Positions 16,803-26,295 of a stretch of DNA of 64,000 nt are shown here, one piece after another. The DNA comes from Methylocystis sp. SC2 (GTDB lineage: Bacteria > Pseudomonadota > Alphaproteobacteria > Rhizobiales > Beijerinckiaceae): contig NC_018485.1 of NCBI RefSeq assembly GCF_000304315.1, forward strand, positions 3,709,445 to 3,773,444. The letters are read 5' to 3'. A program made the translations under genes and the position numbers. The notes beneath the pieces are model-generated. The model did no database searches. It was not told the origin of the DNA and saw nothing but the letters and a program-made list of their open reading frames with translations. Numbering within the stretch: position 1 is the stretch's first letter; each line of letters opens with the position of its first letter.

Positions 16803-17891
16803 CTAACCCGCAAGGTCCGGGAACAATCCCTTGAGCCCGTCTTCCGTCGCGGCGCAGACGCCGCGCTCGGTAATCAGGCCCGTGACAAAACGCGACGGCG
16901 TGACGTCGAAACCGAAATTGCGCGCGCGCGACCCATCGGGGGTGAGCTGAATTTCGATCGGCGCGCCGTCGGCGCCGCGGCCGCTGATATGGGTGACTTC
17001 GCGCGCGCTGCGCTCTTCGATCGGAATGTCGCGCACGCCGTCGGCGATGCGCCAGTCGACGGTCGAGGACGGCAGCGCGACATAGAAGGGCACGCCATTG
17101 TCATGCGCCGCGAGCGCCTTGAGATAGGTGCCGATCTTGTTGCAGACGTCGCCGGCGCGGGTCGTGCGGTCGCTGCCGACGATCACGAGATCGACAAGCC
17201 CGTGCTGCATGAGGTGGCCGCCGGCGTTGTCGGCGATGACCGTGTGGGGGATTTCTTCGCCCAGGAGTTCGAAGGCCGTGAGGCTAGCGCCCTGGTTGCG
17301 TGGACGCGTTTCATCCACCCAGACATGTATCTCGGCGCCCTGCCGCGCCGCCGCGTAGATCGGCGCCAGCGCCGTGCCCCAATCGACGGTGGCGAGCCAG
17401 CCGGCGTTGCAATGGGTGAGAATGTTGATCGGGCCGTCGCCACGCCGACCTTTAAGGATGAGTTCGGCGCCGGCCCGGCCGATGGCCTCGCAGGCCGCGA
17501 CATCCTCTTCCGCGATCCTCGCCGCCTCAGCATAGGCGAGATCGACGCGGTCGGCGACCGGCGCGGCGAGAAGCAGCGCGCGCAGCCGATCGAGCGCCCA
17601 GCGCAGATTGACGGCCGTCGGCCGCGTGGCGAGGAGCAGGGCGTGGGCGTTCTCGATCGCCGCGTCGCTTGCGTCGCGCCAGGCGGCGAGCGCCATGCCG
17701 TAAGCGCCGGTCACGCCGATCAGCGGCGCGCCGCGCACGGTCATATCGCTGATCGCCGCAGCGGCGTCTTCGCAGCTCGCGAGCGTTTTCGTCTCGAAGC
17801 GATGGGGGAGGCTGGTCTGATCGATGACGTGGGCGCGCCGTCCATCGGAGTCGCGCCAAATCGTTCGGTAGTCGCGGCCGTTGATTCTCAT
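16803..17891 (-). CDS. mtnA: S-methyl-5-thioribose-1-phosphate isomerase
   Basis: Isomerises MTR-1-P (and 5-deoxyribose-1-P) to the ribulose form in methionine salvage or the DHAP shunt. From the ATG at 17891 the protein has 362 aa, the usual size. Family motifs: [21 protein letters not shown] (RGAP), [13 protein letters not shown] with the catalytic Cys, the GADR-like [36 protein letters not shown] with the catalytic Asp, and IPIEER. An upstream TTG at 17915 is less likely. No mtnK/mtnP lies in the window. Confidence 0.95.
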   Translation of the reverse strand: MRINGRDYRTIWRDSDGRRAHVIDQTSLPHRFETKTLASCEDAAAAISDMTVRGAPLIGVTGAYGMALAAWRDASDAAIENAHALLLATRPTAVNLRWALDRLRALLLAAPVADRVDLAYAEAARIAEEDVAACEAIGRAGAELILKGRRGDGPINILTHCNAGWLATVDWGTALAPIYAAARQGAEIHVWVDETRPRNQGASLTAFELLGEEIPHTVIADNAGGHLMQHGLVDLVIVGSDRTTRAGDVCNKIGTYLKALAAHDNGVPFYVALPSSTVDWRIADGVRDIPIEERSAREVTHISGRGADGAPIEIQLTPDGSRARNFGFDVTPSRFVTGLITERGVCAATEDGLKGLFPDLAG

Positions 17892-18010
17892 GCTTTCCGC
17901 TTTTCGCCTGCTCAAAAGTCGCGCTTGGATGACGTCGACGTTCGCGCCATGTTAGGGGGCTCCGCGACGCCATGCTAGAAGGCTCTCAACGCGGCTGCTC
18001 CACTGGACAC

Positions 18011-19225
18011 ATGGCGCAAGAACTTCCGGCGCAAGAAACTTCGGCGCAAGAATTTTCGGTTCGATACGCCGAATCCCTCGCCTCCGTCACGGCCGAAGCG
18101 TGGGACGCCTGCGCCAATCCGCCGGGGCTCCCGGATTCGGTCGGCGAGCGATACAATCCTTTCGTTTCGCACGCTTTCCTGCGCGCGCTCGAATCGTCGA
18201 AATCGGTTGGCGCGCGCACGGGCTGGACGCCGGCGCATGCGCTTGTCGAGGATTCGCGCGGGCGTCTCGTCGCCTGCGCGCCGGCCTATATCAAGACGCA
18301 CAGCCTCGGCGAATATGTGTTCGATCAGAGCTGGGCGCAGGCCTATGAGATGGCGGGCGGACGCTATTATCCGAAGATTCAGGTCGCGGCGCCCTTCACG
18401 CCGGTGACGGGCCGCCGCCTGCTGGTCGCGGCCAATGCGACAAAAGGCGCGCGCGAAGCGCTGATCGCCGGATTGCTCGGACTGCGCAAGGCCAGCGGCG
18501 CGTCCTCGATCCATGTCACATTCTGCACGGAGGAGGAACGTCTCGCGCTCAGCGGCGCCGGATTCATTTACCGCGCCGGAGAACAATTTCACTTCGTCAA
18601 TGAAGGCTACGCCGACTTCGAGGATTTTCTGTCGCGGCTGACGGCGCGAAAGCGCAAGGCGATCAAGCGGGAACGCCGCGAGGCGCTCGGCGGCGACATA
18701 TCGATCGATCTGCTGACCGGAAGCGACATTCGTTCGGCGCATTGGGATTCGTTTTTCGATTTCTACATGGATACGGGCGCGCGCAAATGGGGCCATCCCT
18801 ATCTGACCCGCGCCTTCTTCGACGAGATCGGCGCGCGCATGGCCGACCGCATTCTGCTGGTGATGGCGCGGCGCGGCTCTAAACATATTGCCGGCGCCAT
18901 CAATTTTCTCGGCGACGACGCGATCTACGGGCGCAATTGGGGCGCTCTCGAGGAAGTCCCCTTCCTGCACTTCGAGGTGTGTTACTATCAGGCGATCGAA
19001 TTTGCGATCCGCCGTGGCTACAAGCGCGTCGAGGCCGGCGCGCAAGGGGAGCACAAGATCGCCCGCGGCTATGGGCCGGCGATCACCCATTCGGCCCATT
19101 ACTTGGCGGACCCGCGCCTTGCCGAGGCCGTTTCGGACTATTTGGCGCGCGAGCGCGCAGCGGTGGCGGAATGGGCCGCCGAACATGCGGCCGAGCTTCC
19201 TTACAAGAGCGAAAACGGCGACTGA
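18011..19225 (+). CDS. FemAB/GNAT-like N-acyltransferase (PF04339-type)
   Basis: A 404-aa protein of the 'peptidogalycan biosynthesis' FemAB-like group. Motifs visible: WDACANPPG, NPFVSHAFLRALE, ACAPAYIKTHSLGEYVFDQSWA, GLRKASGASSIHVTF, SRLTARKRKAIKRERREA, GRNWGALEEVPFLHFEVCYYQAIEFAI, EAGAQGEHKIARGY. The two-lobed GNAT architecture suggests transfer of an acyl or aminoacyl group; the substrate is unknown. The N-terminus carries a threefold 15-bp imperfect tandem repeat (AQE-LP, AQE-TS, AQE-FS). An in-frame ATG at 17972 would extend it by 13 residues. Confidence 0.85.
   Translation: MAQELPAQETSAQEFSVRYAESLASVTAEAWDACANPPGLPDSVGERYNPFVSHAFLRALESSKSVGARTGWTPAHALVEDSRGRLVACAPAYIKTHSLGEYVFDQSWAQAYEMAGGRYYPKIQVAAPFTPVTGRRLLVAANATKGAREALIAGLLGLRKASGASSIHVTFCTEEERLALSGAGFIYRAGEQFHFVNEGYADFEDFLSRLTARKRKAIKRERREALGGDISIDLLTGSDIRSAHWDSFFDFYMDTGARKWGHPYLTRAFFDEIGARMADRILLVMARRGSKHIAGAINFLGDDAIYGRNWGALEEVPFLHFEVCYYQAIEFAIRRGYKRVEAGAQGEHKIARGYGPAITHSAHYLADPRLAEAVSDYLARERAAVAEWAAEHAAELPYKSENGD
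18014..18058 (+). repeat. three imperfect 15-bp tandem repeats
   Basis: GCGCAAGAACTTCCG, GCGCAAGAAACTTCG and GCGCAAGAATTTTCG in direct succession, in frame, at the start of the acyltransferase gene. Encodes three AQExx units. Confidence 0.9.
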
Positions 19226-19314
19226 TTTTCCTTCGCTGTGGCGCCGCAGCACTTGCCTCATGGCCTGAAACTTGTAAGTCCTGCAGCCATTGGCGCGAAC
19301 CGCTGCGGAGTCAC

Positions 19315-20073
19315 ATGACCTATTGTTGCGGCATTCTCGTGCGCGATGGACTGGTGATGATCGCCGACACGCGCACCAACGCCGGGCTCGACAATATTTC
19401 GACGTTCCGCAAGCTGTATCTCTTCGAGCGGCCGGGCGAGCGCGTGCTGATGCTCGCCGCCTCGGGCAATCTCTCGGTGACGCAGGGCGTGGTGAATCTG
19501 ATCAGCGACGGGATCGAGCATCCCGAAAGCGGCGTCGTGGAGAGCGTCATGAATACGCCCAACATGCTGCACGCGGCGCAGCTCGTCGGGCGCGCCGTGC
19601 GCCTTTCCCGCGTTCAGACGGGCAGCGCCGAGGAGGAGCCCGCGGCGCAGGGCGTCAGTTTCGACGTGTCGCTGCTGCTCGGCGGCCAGATCGCCGGAGG
19701 TCCGCTGCGCCTCTTCATGATCTACACCGCCGGCAACAGCATCGAATGCACGCCGGACACCAATTATCTGCAGATCGGCGAGCACAAATACGGCAAGCCG
19801 ATCCTCGACCGCGCCGTCACCTACGACACTGATATCTATGACGCGCTGAAGATCGGGCTGATTTCGATGGATTCGACCATGCGCTCGAATCTTTCGGTCG
19901 GCATGCCGATCGACATCGCGCTGCTGCGACGTGACGCGCTGCAGATCGAGGTCGCGACGAGGATCAATTCGGACGACGCCTATTTTCGCAGCTTGCGGAA
20001 CAGCTGGTCGAAGGCGCTGCGCGAGGCGCATATGGCGATCCCCAGGCCGCCCTACAGCGGCCGCGACGCGTGA
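19315..20073 (+). CDS. Anbu-type proteasome-like peptidase
   Basis: A 252-aa protein of the ancestral beta-subunit (Anbu, COG3484) family. It starts MTYCCGILVRDGLVMIADTRTNAG: Thr2 is the potential N-terminal nucleophile after Met removal, and DTRTNAG is the proteasome-like Asp region; GGPLRLFMIYTAGNSIE and YGKPILDR are family segments. GGAG precedes the ATG. Anbu homologues often sit with a transglutaminase and alpha-E genes; none is present here, the neighbours being an acyltransferase and tsaC (overlapping). Proteolytic activity in the family is still debated. Confidence 0.9.
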   Translation: MTYCCGILVRDGLVMIADTRTNAGLDNISTFRKLYLFERPGERVLMLAASGNLSVTQGVVNLISDGIEHPESGVVESVMNTPNMLHAAQLVGRAVRLSRVQTGSAEEEPAAQGVSFDVSLLLGGQIAGGPLRLFMIYTAGNSIECTPDTNYLQIGEHKYGKPILDRAVTYDTDIYDALKIGLISMDSTMRSNLSVGMPIDIALLRRDALQIEVATRINSDDAYFRSLRNSWSKALREAHMAIPRPPYSGRDA

Positions 20074-21035
20074 CGACGATTACCCCGGCCGACGCCGCGG
20101 CGATCGGCGCGGCCGCGGCGATCCTGCGCGACGGCGGACTGGTCGCCTTCCCGACCGAGACCGTCTATGGCCTTGGGGCCGATGCGACTCAGGCCTGGGC
20201 GGTCGCGCGGATCTACGACGCCAAGGACCGCCCCTCCTTCAATCCGCTGATCGCCCATGTCGCCGATCTCGAGGCCGCGCGCCGCGAGGCGGAACTGCCT
20301 GAACTCGCGCTGCGTCTCGCCGCGGCGTTCTGGCCGGGGCCGCTGACGATCGTCGCGCCCGTCGCGCCGGGCGGCGCGGTCTGCGATCTCGCTCGCGCCG
20401 GCCTGCCGAGCGTCGCGGTGCGGGTCCCCGCGCATCCGTTGGCGCAAGCGCTGATCGCGGCGCTGGGCCGGCCGATCGCGGCGCCCTCCGCCAACCGCTC
20501 CGGCCATGTCAGTCCGGTGACCGCCGCGCATGTCGCGCAAGATCTTGCGGGCAAGGTCGACATGATTCTCGACGGCGGCCGCACCGCCGCCGGTCTTGAG
20601 TCGACGATCGTGTCCTTCTGCGAGGGCTCCCCCGTAGTGTTGCGGCCCGGCGCGATCGCGCGCGAGGCGATCGAGAAAATCATCGGCGCAAAGCTTGCGG
20701 CGCCGGCGCATGCTGAAATCCTCGGGCCGGGAATGACGCCCTCCCATTACGCCCCGGCGGCGCGGCTGCGCCTGGAGGCGCATGAGCTCGAGGAGGGCGA
20801 AGCGGCGCTCGATTTCGGCGGCAGGCTCGCCCCGTGCGCCAGGCCCGGGACCTTGGTGCTCGATCTTTCGCCGTCGGGCGACCTCGTCGAGGCGGCGGCC
20901 AATCTTTTCGCCCATTTGCGGGAATTTGACGCGCGCCGCATCGCCAATGTCGCGGTGGCGCATATGCCGGAGCGGGGACTAGGGGAGGCGATCAACGATC
21001 GGCTGCGGCGGGCGAGCGCGCCGAAGCTAAACTAA
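20070..21035 (+). CDS. tsaC: L-threonylcarbamoyladenylate synthase (Sua5/TsaC)
   Basis: Makes threonylcarbamoyl-AMP for t6A37 in ANN-reading tRNAs. The 321-aa length is the long Sua5 form: N-terminal YrdC domain with GGLVAFPTETVYGLGADA, KDRPSFNPLIAHV and GRPIAAPSANRSGHVSPVTA, a linker, and a C-terminal Sua5 domain (GMTPSHYAPAA and MPERGLGEAINDRLRRAS). The GTG start overlaps the TGA of the Anbu gene, so the two are translationally coupled. Confidence 0.95.
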   Translation: MTTITPADAAAIGAAAAILRDGGLVAFPTETVYGLGADATQAWAVARIYDAKDRPSFNPLIAHVADLEAARREAELPELALRLAAAFWPGPLTIVAPVAPGGAVCDLARAGLPSVAVRVPAHPLAQALIAALGRPIAAPSANRSGHVSPVTAAHVAQDLAGKVDMILDGGRTAAGLESTIVSFCEGSPVVLRPGAIAREAIEKIIGAKLAAPAHAEILGPGMTPSHYAPAARLRLEAHELEEGEAALDFGGRLAPCARPGTLVLDLSPSGDLVEAAANLFAHLREFDARRIANVAVAHMPERGLGEAINDRLRRASAPKLN

Positions 21036-21101
21036 GGAAGCTGAACAAAGCGGGCGGCGCATGGCGACTGCGCCGACCCTTTAATTTTCGACCGCGGTCA
21101 T

Positions 21102-21428
21102 CTAGCTCACGATATCGACCTTGATCCGCGCGATCGAAGCGCTTTCGAAGAAGACCTCGACTTCGGAATATTTGTCGCTACCCGGAGGTAAAATCTCATC
21201 ATACCGCGCCGCGGTCCAAGTCATAACCTGTAGCCACATGCCCGGGTGCTGGACGAGATGAAGGTCAAGTAGAAGAATTTTAGGATTGAAGCCCTGAGGC
21301 TCCTTAACGCAGAGATACGCATGTACGCCCGGATTGGGGACGAGGACTTTGCCAATGACGTGAAAATCGTCCGGCGGCGGCGGCATCAAATTGAGCCAAG
21401 CATACCAATCTTTGGTTTTCGGAGGCAT
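21102..21428 (-). CDS. hypothetical protein
   Basis: A 108-aa protein beginning MPPKTKDWYAWLNLMPPPPDDF, preceded by a strong AGGAGAGG ribosome site. It contains FHVIGKVLVPNPGVHAYL and VQHPGMWLQVMTWTAARYDE and looks like a small cytosolic beta-rich domain. No signal peptide or metal motif. I do not recognise the family; composition and ribosome site argue that it is real. Confidence 0.65.
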   Translation of the reverse strand: MPPKTKDWYAWLNLMPPPPDDFHVIGKVLVPNPGVHAYLCVKEPQGFNPKILLLDLHLVQHPGMWLQVMTWTAARYDEILPPGSDKYSEVEVFFESASIARIKVDIVS

Positions 21429-21599
21429 AATTCCTCTCCTGAAAATGTGAGAAAAAATCGGCTTTAGCTGGTTCGCCGTACGCTGGCGAAGCCATTTCAA
21501 ACGTCGACCATCGCACTAAACCGCGTATTCGCCGACGTCAAACTATGGCGCCTCAGCCGCAGCGTGACAACGCCCAAGTTGTTACAGGGCCAAATGCCT

Positions 21600-22640
21600 T
21601 TAGGCCGCGAGCGCCGTCGGCGTCGCCGCGCGCAGGCAGAAGTCCTGCGTCGCCGGGGCCGGCTGGCCCTTCACATAGGGGCACTCATAGCCGCGCGCGG
21701 CGAGATCGCCCGCGCCGACCGAGGACATTTCCACCGCGAGGCGCGTCAACCGGTTGAGCACCGGCTCCCGCACCCAGGAAAAGCGCGGCGCGTCGGGCGC
21801 GACGGCGCGCATCGCGGCTTTGCGGCTCACGTTGTTCTCATAGCTCATCCGCGCCTGCCATCCGGCCTGCGGCTCCTGCCAGTCGTTGACGACGATGACC
21901 GGGCCGCGCAGAACCCGCGCCTCCAGCTCGGTGCGCTCGATCAGCGCCATTTCCCCGCGCCTCACGCCCGCCAAGGTGAAGAGCGTCGGCCGCGCCAGCG
22001 GCGCGCTGGCGATGCAATCGACGGCCTCCTCGAAATTCGCACAATTTTCAAAGGCGTAGCGCAGCAGATGGTCCGGCGGCCAGCCGCCTTCGCTGGCGAA
22101 GGCGTCGCGCAGGTTGAGGATGGCGTCATAGGCGAAGCCGATCGAGCCCTGCGTGCGCCGCTTCATCGGCGCCTGGTTGATCGCGGCGCAAAAGCGCCCG
22201 GGCGCCATGGCGCTGAGCACCCCCACTGCGCCGGGCCAGGTGGCGTTGTAGAATTCGCCGGCCGGGCCGGACTGCCAGGCGATTTCGACCGCCTTTCCCA
22301 GACCGTGAAAGGGCCAGTCGAGCGTGCGCCGCAGCCGCGGCCGGCCGCGTTCGTCTTCATAGGCCTGGGTGGTGCAGGCGAAGAGATAGGACATGTTCAG
22401 CGTCATCGCGCCCGGAAAGCCGAGAATGGCGACGATATGCTCCAGCTCCGCCCGATAGGCGGAGGCGGAGCGCTTCAGCCAATTCGCCGCGATACGGTCA
22501 ATCGGCGGGAGGCACACGCGTCCCATCGGCGCGACCACGCCAAGACAGGCCTTGCGAAGCGCGGCCGCCGCGTCGATCCGCGCCGTCGCATGGGCGACCG
22601 GGCCGCCGTCGCGCACGTCGAGGAAGTGAATCGCGTTCAT
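21600..22640 (-). CDS. Ntn-hydrolase amidase, NAAA/acid ceramidase-like
   Basis: A 346-aa protein with the linear-amide C-N hydrolase pattern: SYLFACTTQAYEDERG holds the probable nucleophilic Cys (CTT in place of the usual CTS), followed by RTLDWPFHG (the RNLDYPF-like Arg and Asp), FYNATWPGAVGVLSAMAPGRFCAAINQAP and, later, VIVVNDWQEP. These match N-acylethanolamine acid amidase and choloylglycine-hydrolase relatives. There is no leader peptide, and the Cys is internal, so self-cleavage would be needed to expose it as an N-terminal residue. Substrate unknown, probably an N-acyl compound. Confidence 0.75.
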   Translation of the reverse strand: MNAIHFLDVRDGGPVAHATARIDAAAALRKACLGVVAPMGRVCLPPIDRIAANWLKRSASAYRAELEHIVAILGFPGAMTLNMSYLFACTTQAYEDERGRPRLRRTLDWPFHGLGKAVEIAWQSGPAGEFYNATWPGAVGVLSAMAPGRFCAAINQAPMKRRTQGSIGFAYDAILNLRDAFASEGGWPPDHLLRYAFENCANFEEAVDCIASAPLARPTLFTLAGVRRGEMALIERTELEARVLRGPVIVVNDWQEPQAGWQARMSYENNVSRKAAMRAVAPDAPRFSWVREPVLNRLTRLAVEMSSVGAGDLAARGYECPYVKGQPAPATQDFCLRAATPTALAA

Positions 22641-22812
22641 CGTCGTCCTGCTGTCAGAAAAGCGTCATGTAACAGATATGGATTTCACATCCTGCTGTCA
22701 CAATACAGTAAAAATTTAGGGTCCAGCCTCGCGGCGTAAAGTCGTTGCGCGCCCGCCGCCTTCGAATCGGCTACAAATCGCTAAGGAAGCACGCTTGCTA
22801 TTTGAGAAAAGA

Positions 22813-24447
22813 ATGTCAGACGCCGTGGCCGTCGCATTTGACGCGTTGAAGTTCCACGCCTCCGCTTTGGCGCGGACGCGAACGCTCGACCTCTTTGCGG
22901 AGGATCCGGCGCGCTTCAAGCGTTTCAGCGTCAAGCTCGACGACCTGCTTTTCGACTTCTCCAAGCATCGAGTGACGCGCGAAACGATCGCGCTGCTGAC
23001 CTCGCTGGCGGAGACGCGCGATCTCGACGCGCGGCGCGAAGCGCTGTTCTCTGGAGAATTCATCAACAACACCGAAAGGCGCGCCGCCATGCATATGGCG
23101 CTGCGCGATCTCTCGTCGCGCCCGCTTCTCGTCGGCGGCGAAAACATGCGGCCGCTGATCGCAGCCGAACGCGAAAAGGTGTTCGCCTTCGCGCGCGCCG
23201 TGCGCTCCGGCGACGTCCGCGGCGCGACCGGCGCGCCGTTCAGCGATGTGGTCAATATCGGCATCGGCGGTTCGGACCTGGGTCCGGCGATGGCCTCGCG
23301 CGCGCTCTCGCCCTTCGCCGGCGAGGGGCCGCGCATGCATTTCGTCGCCAATGTCGACGGCGCCGATATCGCCGACACGCTGCGCGATCTCGATCCGGCG
23401 CGCACGCTGTTCATCGTCTCGTCGAAGACCTTTACGACGCAGGAGACGATGGCGAACGCCAGAAGCGCGCGCGCCCGCATCGTCGCCGCGCTCGGCGAAG
23501 CCGCGGTGACAGCCCATTTCGCCGCCGTCTCGACCAGGCTCGACAAGGTCGCCGAATTCGGCATCGATCCGGCGCGCGTCTTCGGCTTCTGGGATTGGGT
23601 CGGCGGGCGCTATTCGCTGTGGTCGTCGATCGGCCTAGCGCTCGCCATCGCGGTCGGGCCAGAGCGCTTCTTGCAGTTTCTGCAGGGCGGCCACGATATC
23701 GACGCTCACTTTCGCGAGGCGCCGCTCGATCAGAACATCCCTGTGCTCATGGGGCTGCTTGGCGTCTGGCATCGCAATGTCATGGGATGCGCCGCGCAGG
23801 CGGTCATTCCCTATGATCAGCGGCTCGCGCGTTTTCCCGCCTATCTGCAACAGCTCGACATGGAATCGAACGGCAAGTCGGTGACGCGCGAAGGCGCGCC
23901 TGTCGATTATGCAACCGGCCCGGTGATTTTCGGCGAACCGGGCACGAATGGGCAGCACGCGTTCTTTCAGCTGCTGCATCAGGGAACCGATGTTATTCCG
24001 ATCGACTTCCTCGTCGCGGCCGAACCCACCGCCGCCGACGAACATCATCACGAATTGCTGTTCGCCAATTGCCTGGCGCAGGCCGAAGCTTTTATGCGCG
24101 GCAGAACGCTAGAGGAGGCGAAGGCGCAATTGCGCGGGCAGGGGCTCGGCGAAGAAGAGGTCGAGCGCTTGGCGCCGCATAAGATCTTTTCCGGCGATCG
24201 TCCGTCGAGCGTGCTGCTCTATCGTAAGCTCGATCCGCGCACGCTGGGGCGCCTCGTCGCGCTCTATGAGCACAAGGTCTTTGTGCAGTCGGTGATCTGG
24301 GACATCAATCCCTTCGACCAATGGGGCGTCGAACTCGGCAAGGAGCTCGCGAACCGTCTGGCGCCGATCGTCGAAAACCCGAGCGAATCGACACAAGGAC
24401 TCGACGCATCGACGGCCGGGCTGATCGCGTGGCGAAGGTCGCATTAA
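22813..24447 (+). CDS. pgi: glucose-6-phosphate isomerase
   Basis: Interconverts glucose-6-P and fructose-6-P. The 544-aa protein carries NIGIGGSDLGPAMASRAL, SKTFTTQETMANA, the signature WDWVGGRYSLWSSIGL, FQLLHQGTDVIPIDFL (catalytic His) and the C-terminal signature IWDINPFDQWGVELGKELA (catalytic Lys). The ATG at 22813 was preferred over a TTG at 22795. No neighbouring glycolytic gene. Confidence 0.97.
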   Translation: MSDAVAVAFDALKFHASALARTRTLDLFAEDPARFKRFSVKLDDLLFDFSKHRVTRETIALLTSLAETRDLDARREALFSGEFINNTERRAAMHMALRDLSSRPLLVGGENMRPLIAAEREKVFAFARAVRSGDVRGATGAPFSDVVNIGIGGSDLGPAMASRALSPFAGEGPRMHFVANVDGADIADTLRDLDPARTLFIVSSKTFTTQETMANARSARARIVAALGEAAVTAHFAAVSTRLDKVAEFGIDPARVFGFWDWVGGRYSLWSSIGLALAIAVGPERFLQFLQGGHDIDAHFREAPLDQNIPVLMGLLGVWHRNVMGCAAQAVIPYDQRLARFPAYLQQLDMESNGKSVTREGAPVDYATGPVIFGEPGTNGQHAFFQLLHQGTDVIPIDFLVAAEPTAADEHHHELLFANCLAQAEAFMRGRTLEEAKAQLRGQGLGEEEVERLAPHKIFSGDRPSSVLLYRKLDPRTLGRLVALYEHKVFVQSVIWDINPFDQWGVELGKELANRLAPIVENPSESTQGLDASTAGLIAWRRSH

Positions 24448-24569
24448 TCAAAGGCTATGGATGTTGTCGCCGGCGGGACTCAGGCGTGACGCGGTGTATT
24501 GTCGTCGTCGCCTTCGGAAGCTTTGAGGTCGCGCCGGGTTTGCAGCTCATCGACGCGCCGAACTCCCCG

Positions 24570-24732
24570 GCCCGGCGCGACCGGCATTGCTCGGCGACGG
24601 CTCTCTCACGTCCAGGGCAATCGCCGCGCGCTTCGGTGTTGCGAAGGCCATGCTCAGCTGCACCCGCTACTGCAAAAAGGGGGTCAAAAAGCCGGAGCAA
24701 ACATGCGCGCTTATCCGCGATGCGAGGTCATT
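24570..24732 (+). pseudogene. possible transposase HTH remnant
   Basis: The frame around 24587-24690 reads GDGSLTSRAIAARFGVAKAMLS, which looks like the N-terminal helix-turn-helix of an IS630-type transposase, then becomes meaningless. No inverted repeats or remaining catalytic part. It sits exactly between pgi and the AT-rich island, so it may mark an old insertion. Weak evidence. Confidence 0.25.
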
Positions 24733-26280
24733 CTATCCGATGGCTGGATTACGGCAATCCTTTAAGTACTGATCAATATCAATAATTTCCATTTTCTCAA
24801 CGCAGGCCCACGGGTAGTCAATGAGATACGAAATCTCGCCCATGGCGTTTGCCCATTTTAGTATATCATCACCAAATTCTAGTTTTATATCTTTTGAACG
24901 GAATCGTGACATTGATGCGAATCTTATCGCGGAAGCGAAGCCTACGAGCCCTGAGTCGGGACTGTCTTCATTAGGTTGCCAATCGAAGTGCTCAACAATG
25001 TTGTAGGCCGTTAAGTTGGCGGACTTAAACGGTCTATACATCAGTCCATAGAGTCCGGCTTTATCCCCGAACTTCTTTTCCAGTTCTACCGAATTTTCTG
25101 GAATGTCCTTCGGCAACTCTTTCGTGAATCCAACACATAAGGCTCCTCTTGCAAATTCAGATGAACGTCCCATAAGGTGACTTTCATAATCCAATTGACC
25201 ACTATCTTCGGCAAGAAAATAAAATTCCTCATGCGCCGTTTTCCAATATGACGCAAAAGACTGCATCGGCAGTATATTACTCAATCGATATAGCAACCTG
25301 AAAATAATTCTCCCTCTAAATTTTGATCTCGATGCCTCAAAATGTAATTCAAATTCTTTGTCCTCTACAGGAACACGATTGAAGATACTGTTAATAAAAT
25401 AGCATTTTTCAAAGCCCTCAAGCAATGTCGCAACCGTAGTAATTGCGAGACGGTGTGCTCTAGAGCTCATGGAGAGGTAAGAAGTTAAGAAGATACAGGC
25501 TACAATATCTGATACTATTTCCTCCCTTAACAATTCAAGTTTAGAAAATATCGCATCTTCGGCGTAGTCAACTCGTTGTTCTATAATTCCAGTCAATGGA
25601 TTTAGTTTAACAGCTACGAGCGGAGACTCGATTTCATTGGCAATTGCGTCAGCTTCAGAAGCGTAACGCGATAATATGTTTTGTATCTCCTCGTCAACGA
25701 CTGTAGTGATTGCTTCATGGACTCTATTATTTGCGAAAGCATGATGTCCTATTTCGTGGCCAAGGATGAATAAACTAGATGCAATTGGAATAAACACATC
25801 GGTAAGTTCGTCGAGTATTTTTGGCTGTGTCCTAATTTCTGCATTTATATAAGGAAAAGTTTGTTTGTAATCACTAAATTTTTTAATAATAGCGTAACAA
25901 CAATCTGCCAGACCAAGTGCGGCGTAGGGAAAACCCGATGCAAGAAGCGAGTGTGAAAGATGCCTACAAAAAAATGCGAACGGAAAAATAGGTTTAAAGA
26001 AGCCAAGCTTGTAGAAAAGAAGGTGTTCGAGAAACTTCCTTTGGCTGTGATCAAATAAAATAACACCGTGTGATCCAATTTTTAAATATTCAGAAAACGA
26101 TTCCTGAGTACTAGCTTCCTCAATGAAGACGCCATCCAAAATATCTGGAAATGACTCCTTTATTTGTGCGACAAACGGCTTTATTTGCTCAAGAGAATCT
26201 GGGACGGCCGGATTGCGAAAGTCACGTCTAAAGTATATCTTGCAATGGCGTTTTGCAGGCTCTGGGATTGAATCAAACAT
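24733..26280 (-). CDS. HExxH zincin metalloprotease of unknown family, AT-rich island
   Basis: A 515-aa protein. The zinc motif HEIGHHAF lies near residue 175-180, followed about 60 residues later by EEIVSDIVACIF, a typical third-ligand/ExxxD helix of gluzincins. No signal peptide or membrane segment is obvious. The gene is strikingly AT-rich and its codon use differs from all neighbours, a sign of horizontal gain. It lies 15 bases downstream of a small partner gene on the same strand. I do not recognise a named family. The C-terminal 250 residues, rich in Phe, Tyr, Ser and Arg, could be a target-recognition region. Confidence 0.75.
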   Translation of the reverse strand: MFDSIPEPAKRHCKIYFRRDFRNPAVPDSLEQIKPFVAQIKESFPDILDGVFIEEASTQESFSEYLKIGSHGVILFDHSQRKFLEHLLFYKLGFFKPIFPFAFFCRHLSHSLLASGFPYAALGLADCCYAIIKKFSDYKQTFPYINAEIRTQPKILDELTDVFIPIASSLFILGHEIGHHAFANNRVHEAITTVVDEEIQNILSRYASEADAIANEIESPLVAVKLNPLTGIIEQRVDYAEDAIFSKLELLREEIVSDIVACIFLTSYLSMSSRAHRLAITTVATLLEGFEKCYFINSIFNRVPVEDKEFELHFEASRSKFRGRIIFRLLYRLSNILPMQSFASYWKTAHEEFYFLAEDSGQLDYESHLMGRSSEFARGALCVGFTKELPKDIPENSVELEKKFGDKAGLYGLMYRPFKSANLTAYNIVEHFDWQPNEDSPDSGLVGFASAIRFASMSRFRSKDIKLEFGDDILKWANAMGEISYLIDYPWACVEKMEIIDIDQYLKDCRNPAIG

Positions 26281-26295
26281 TTCTCGTGCCCACTT

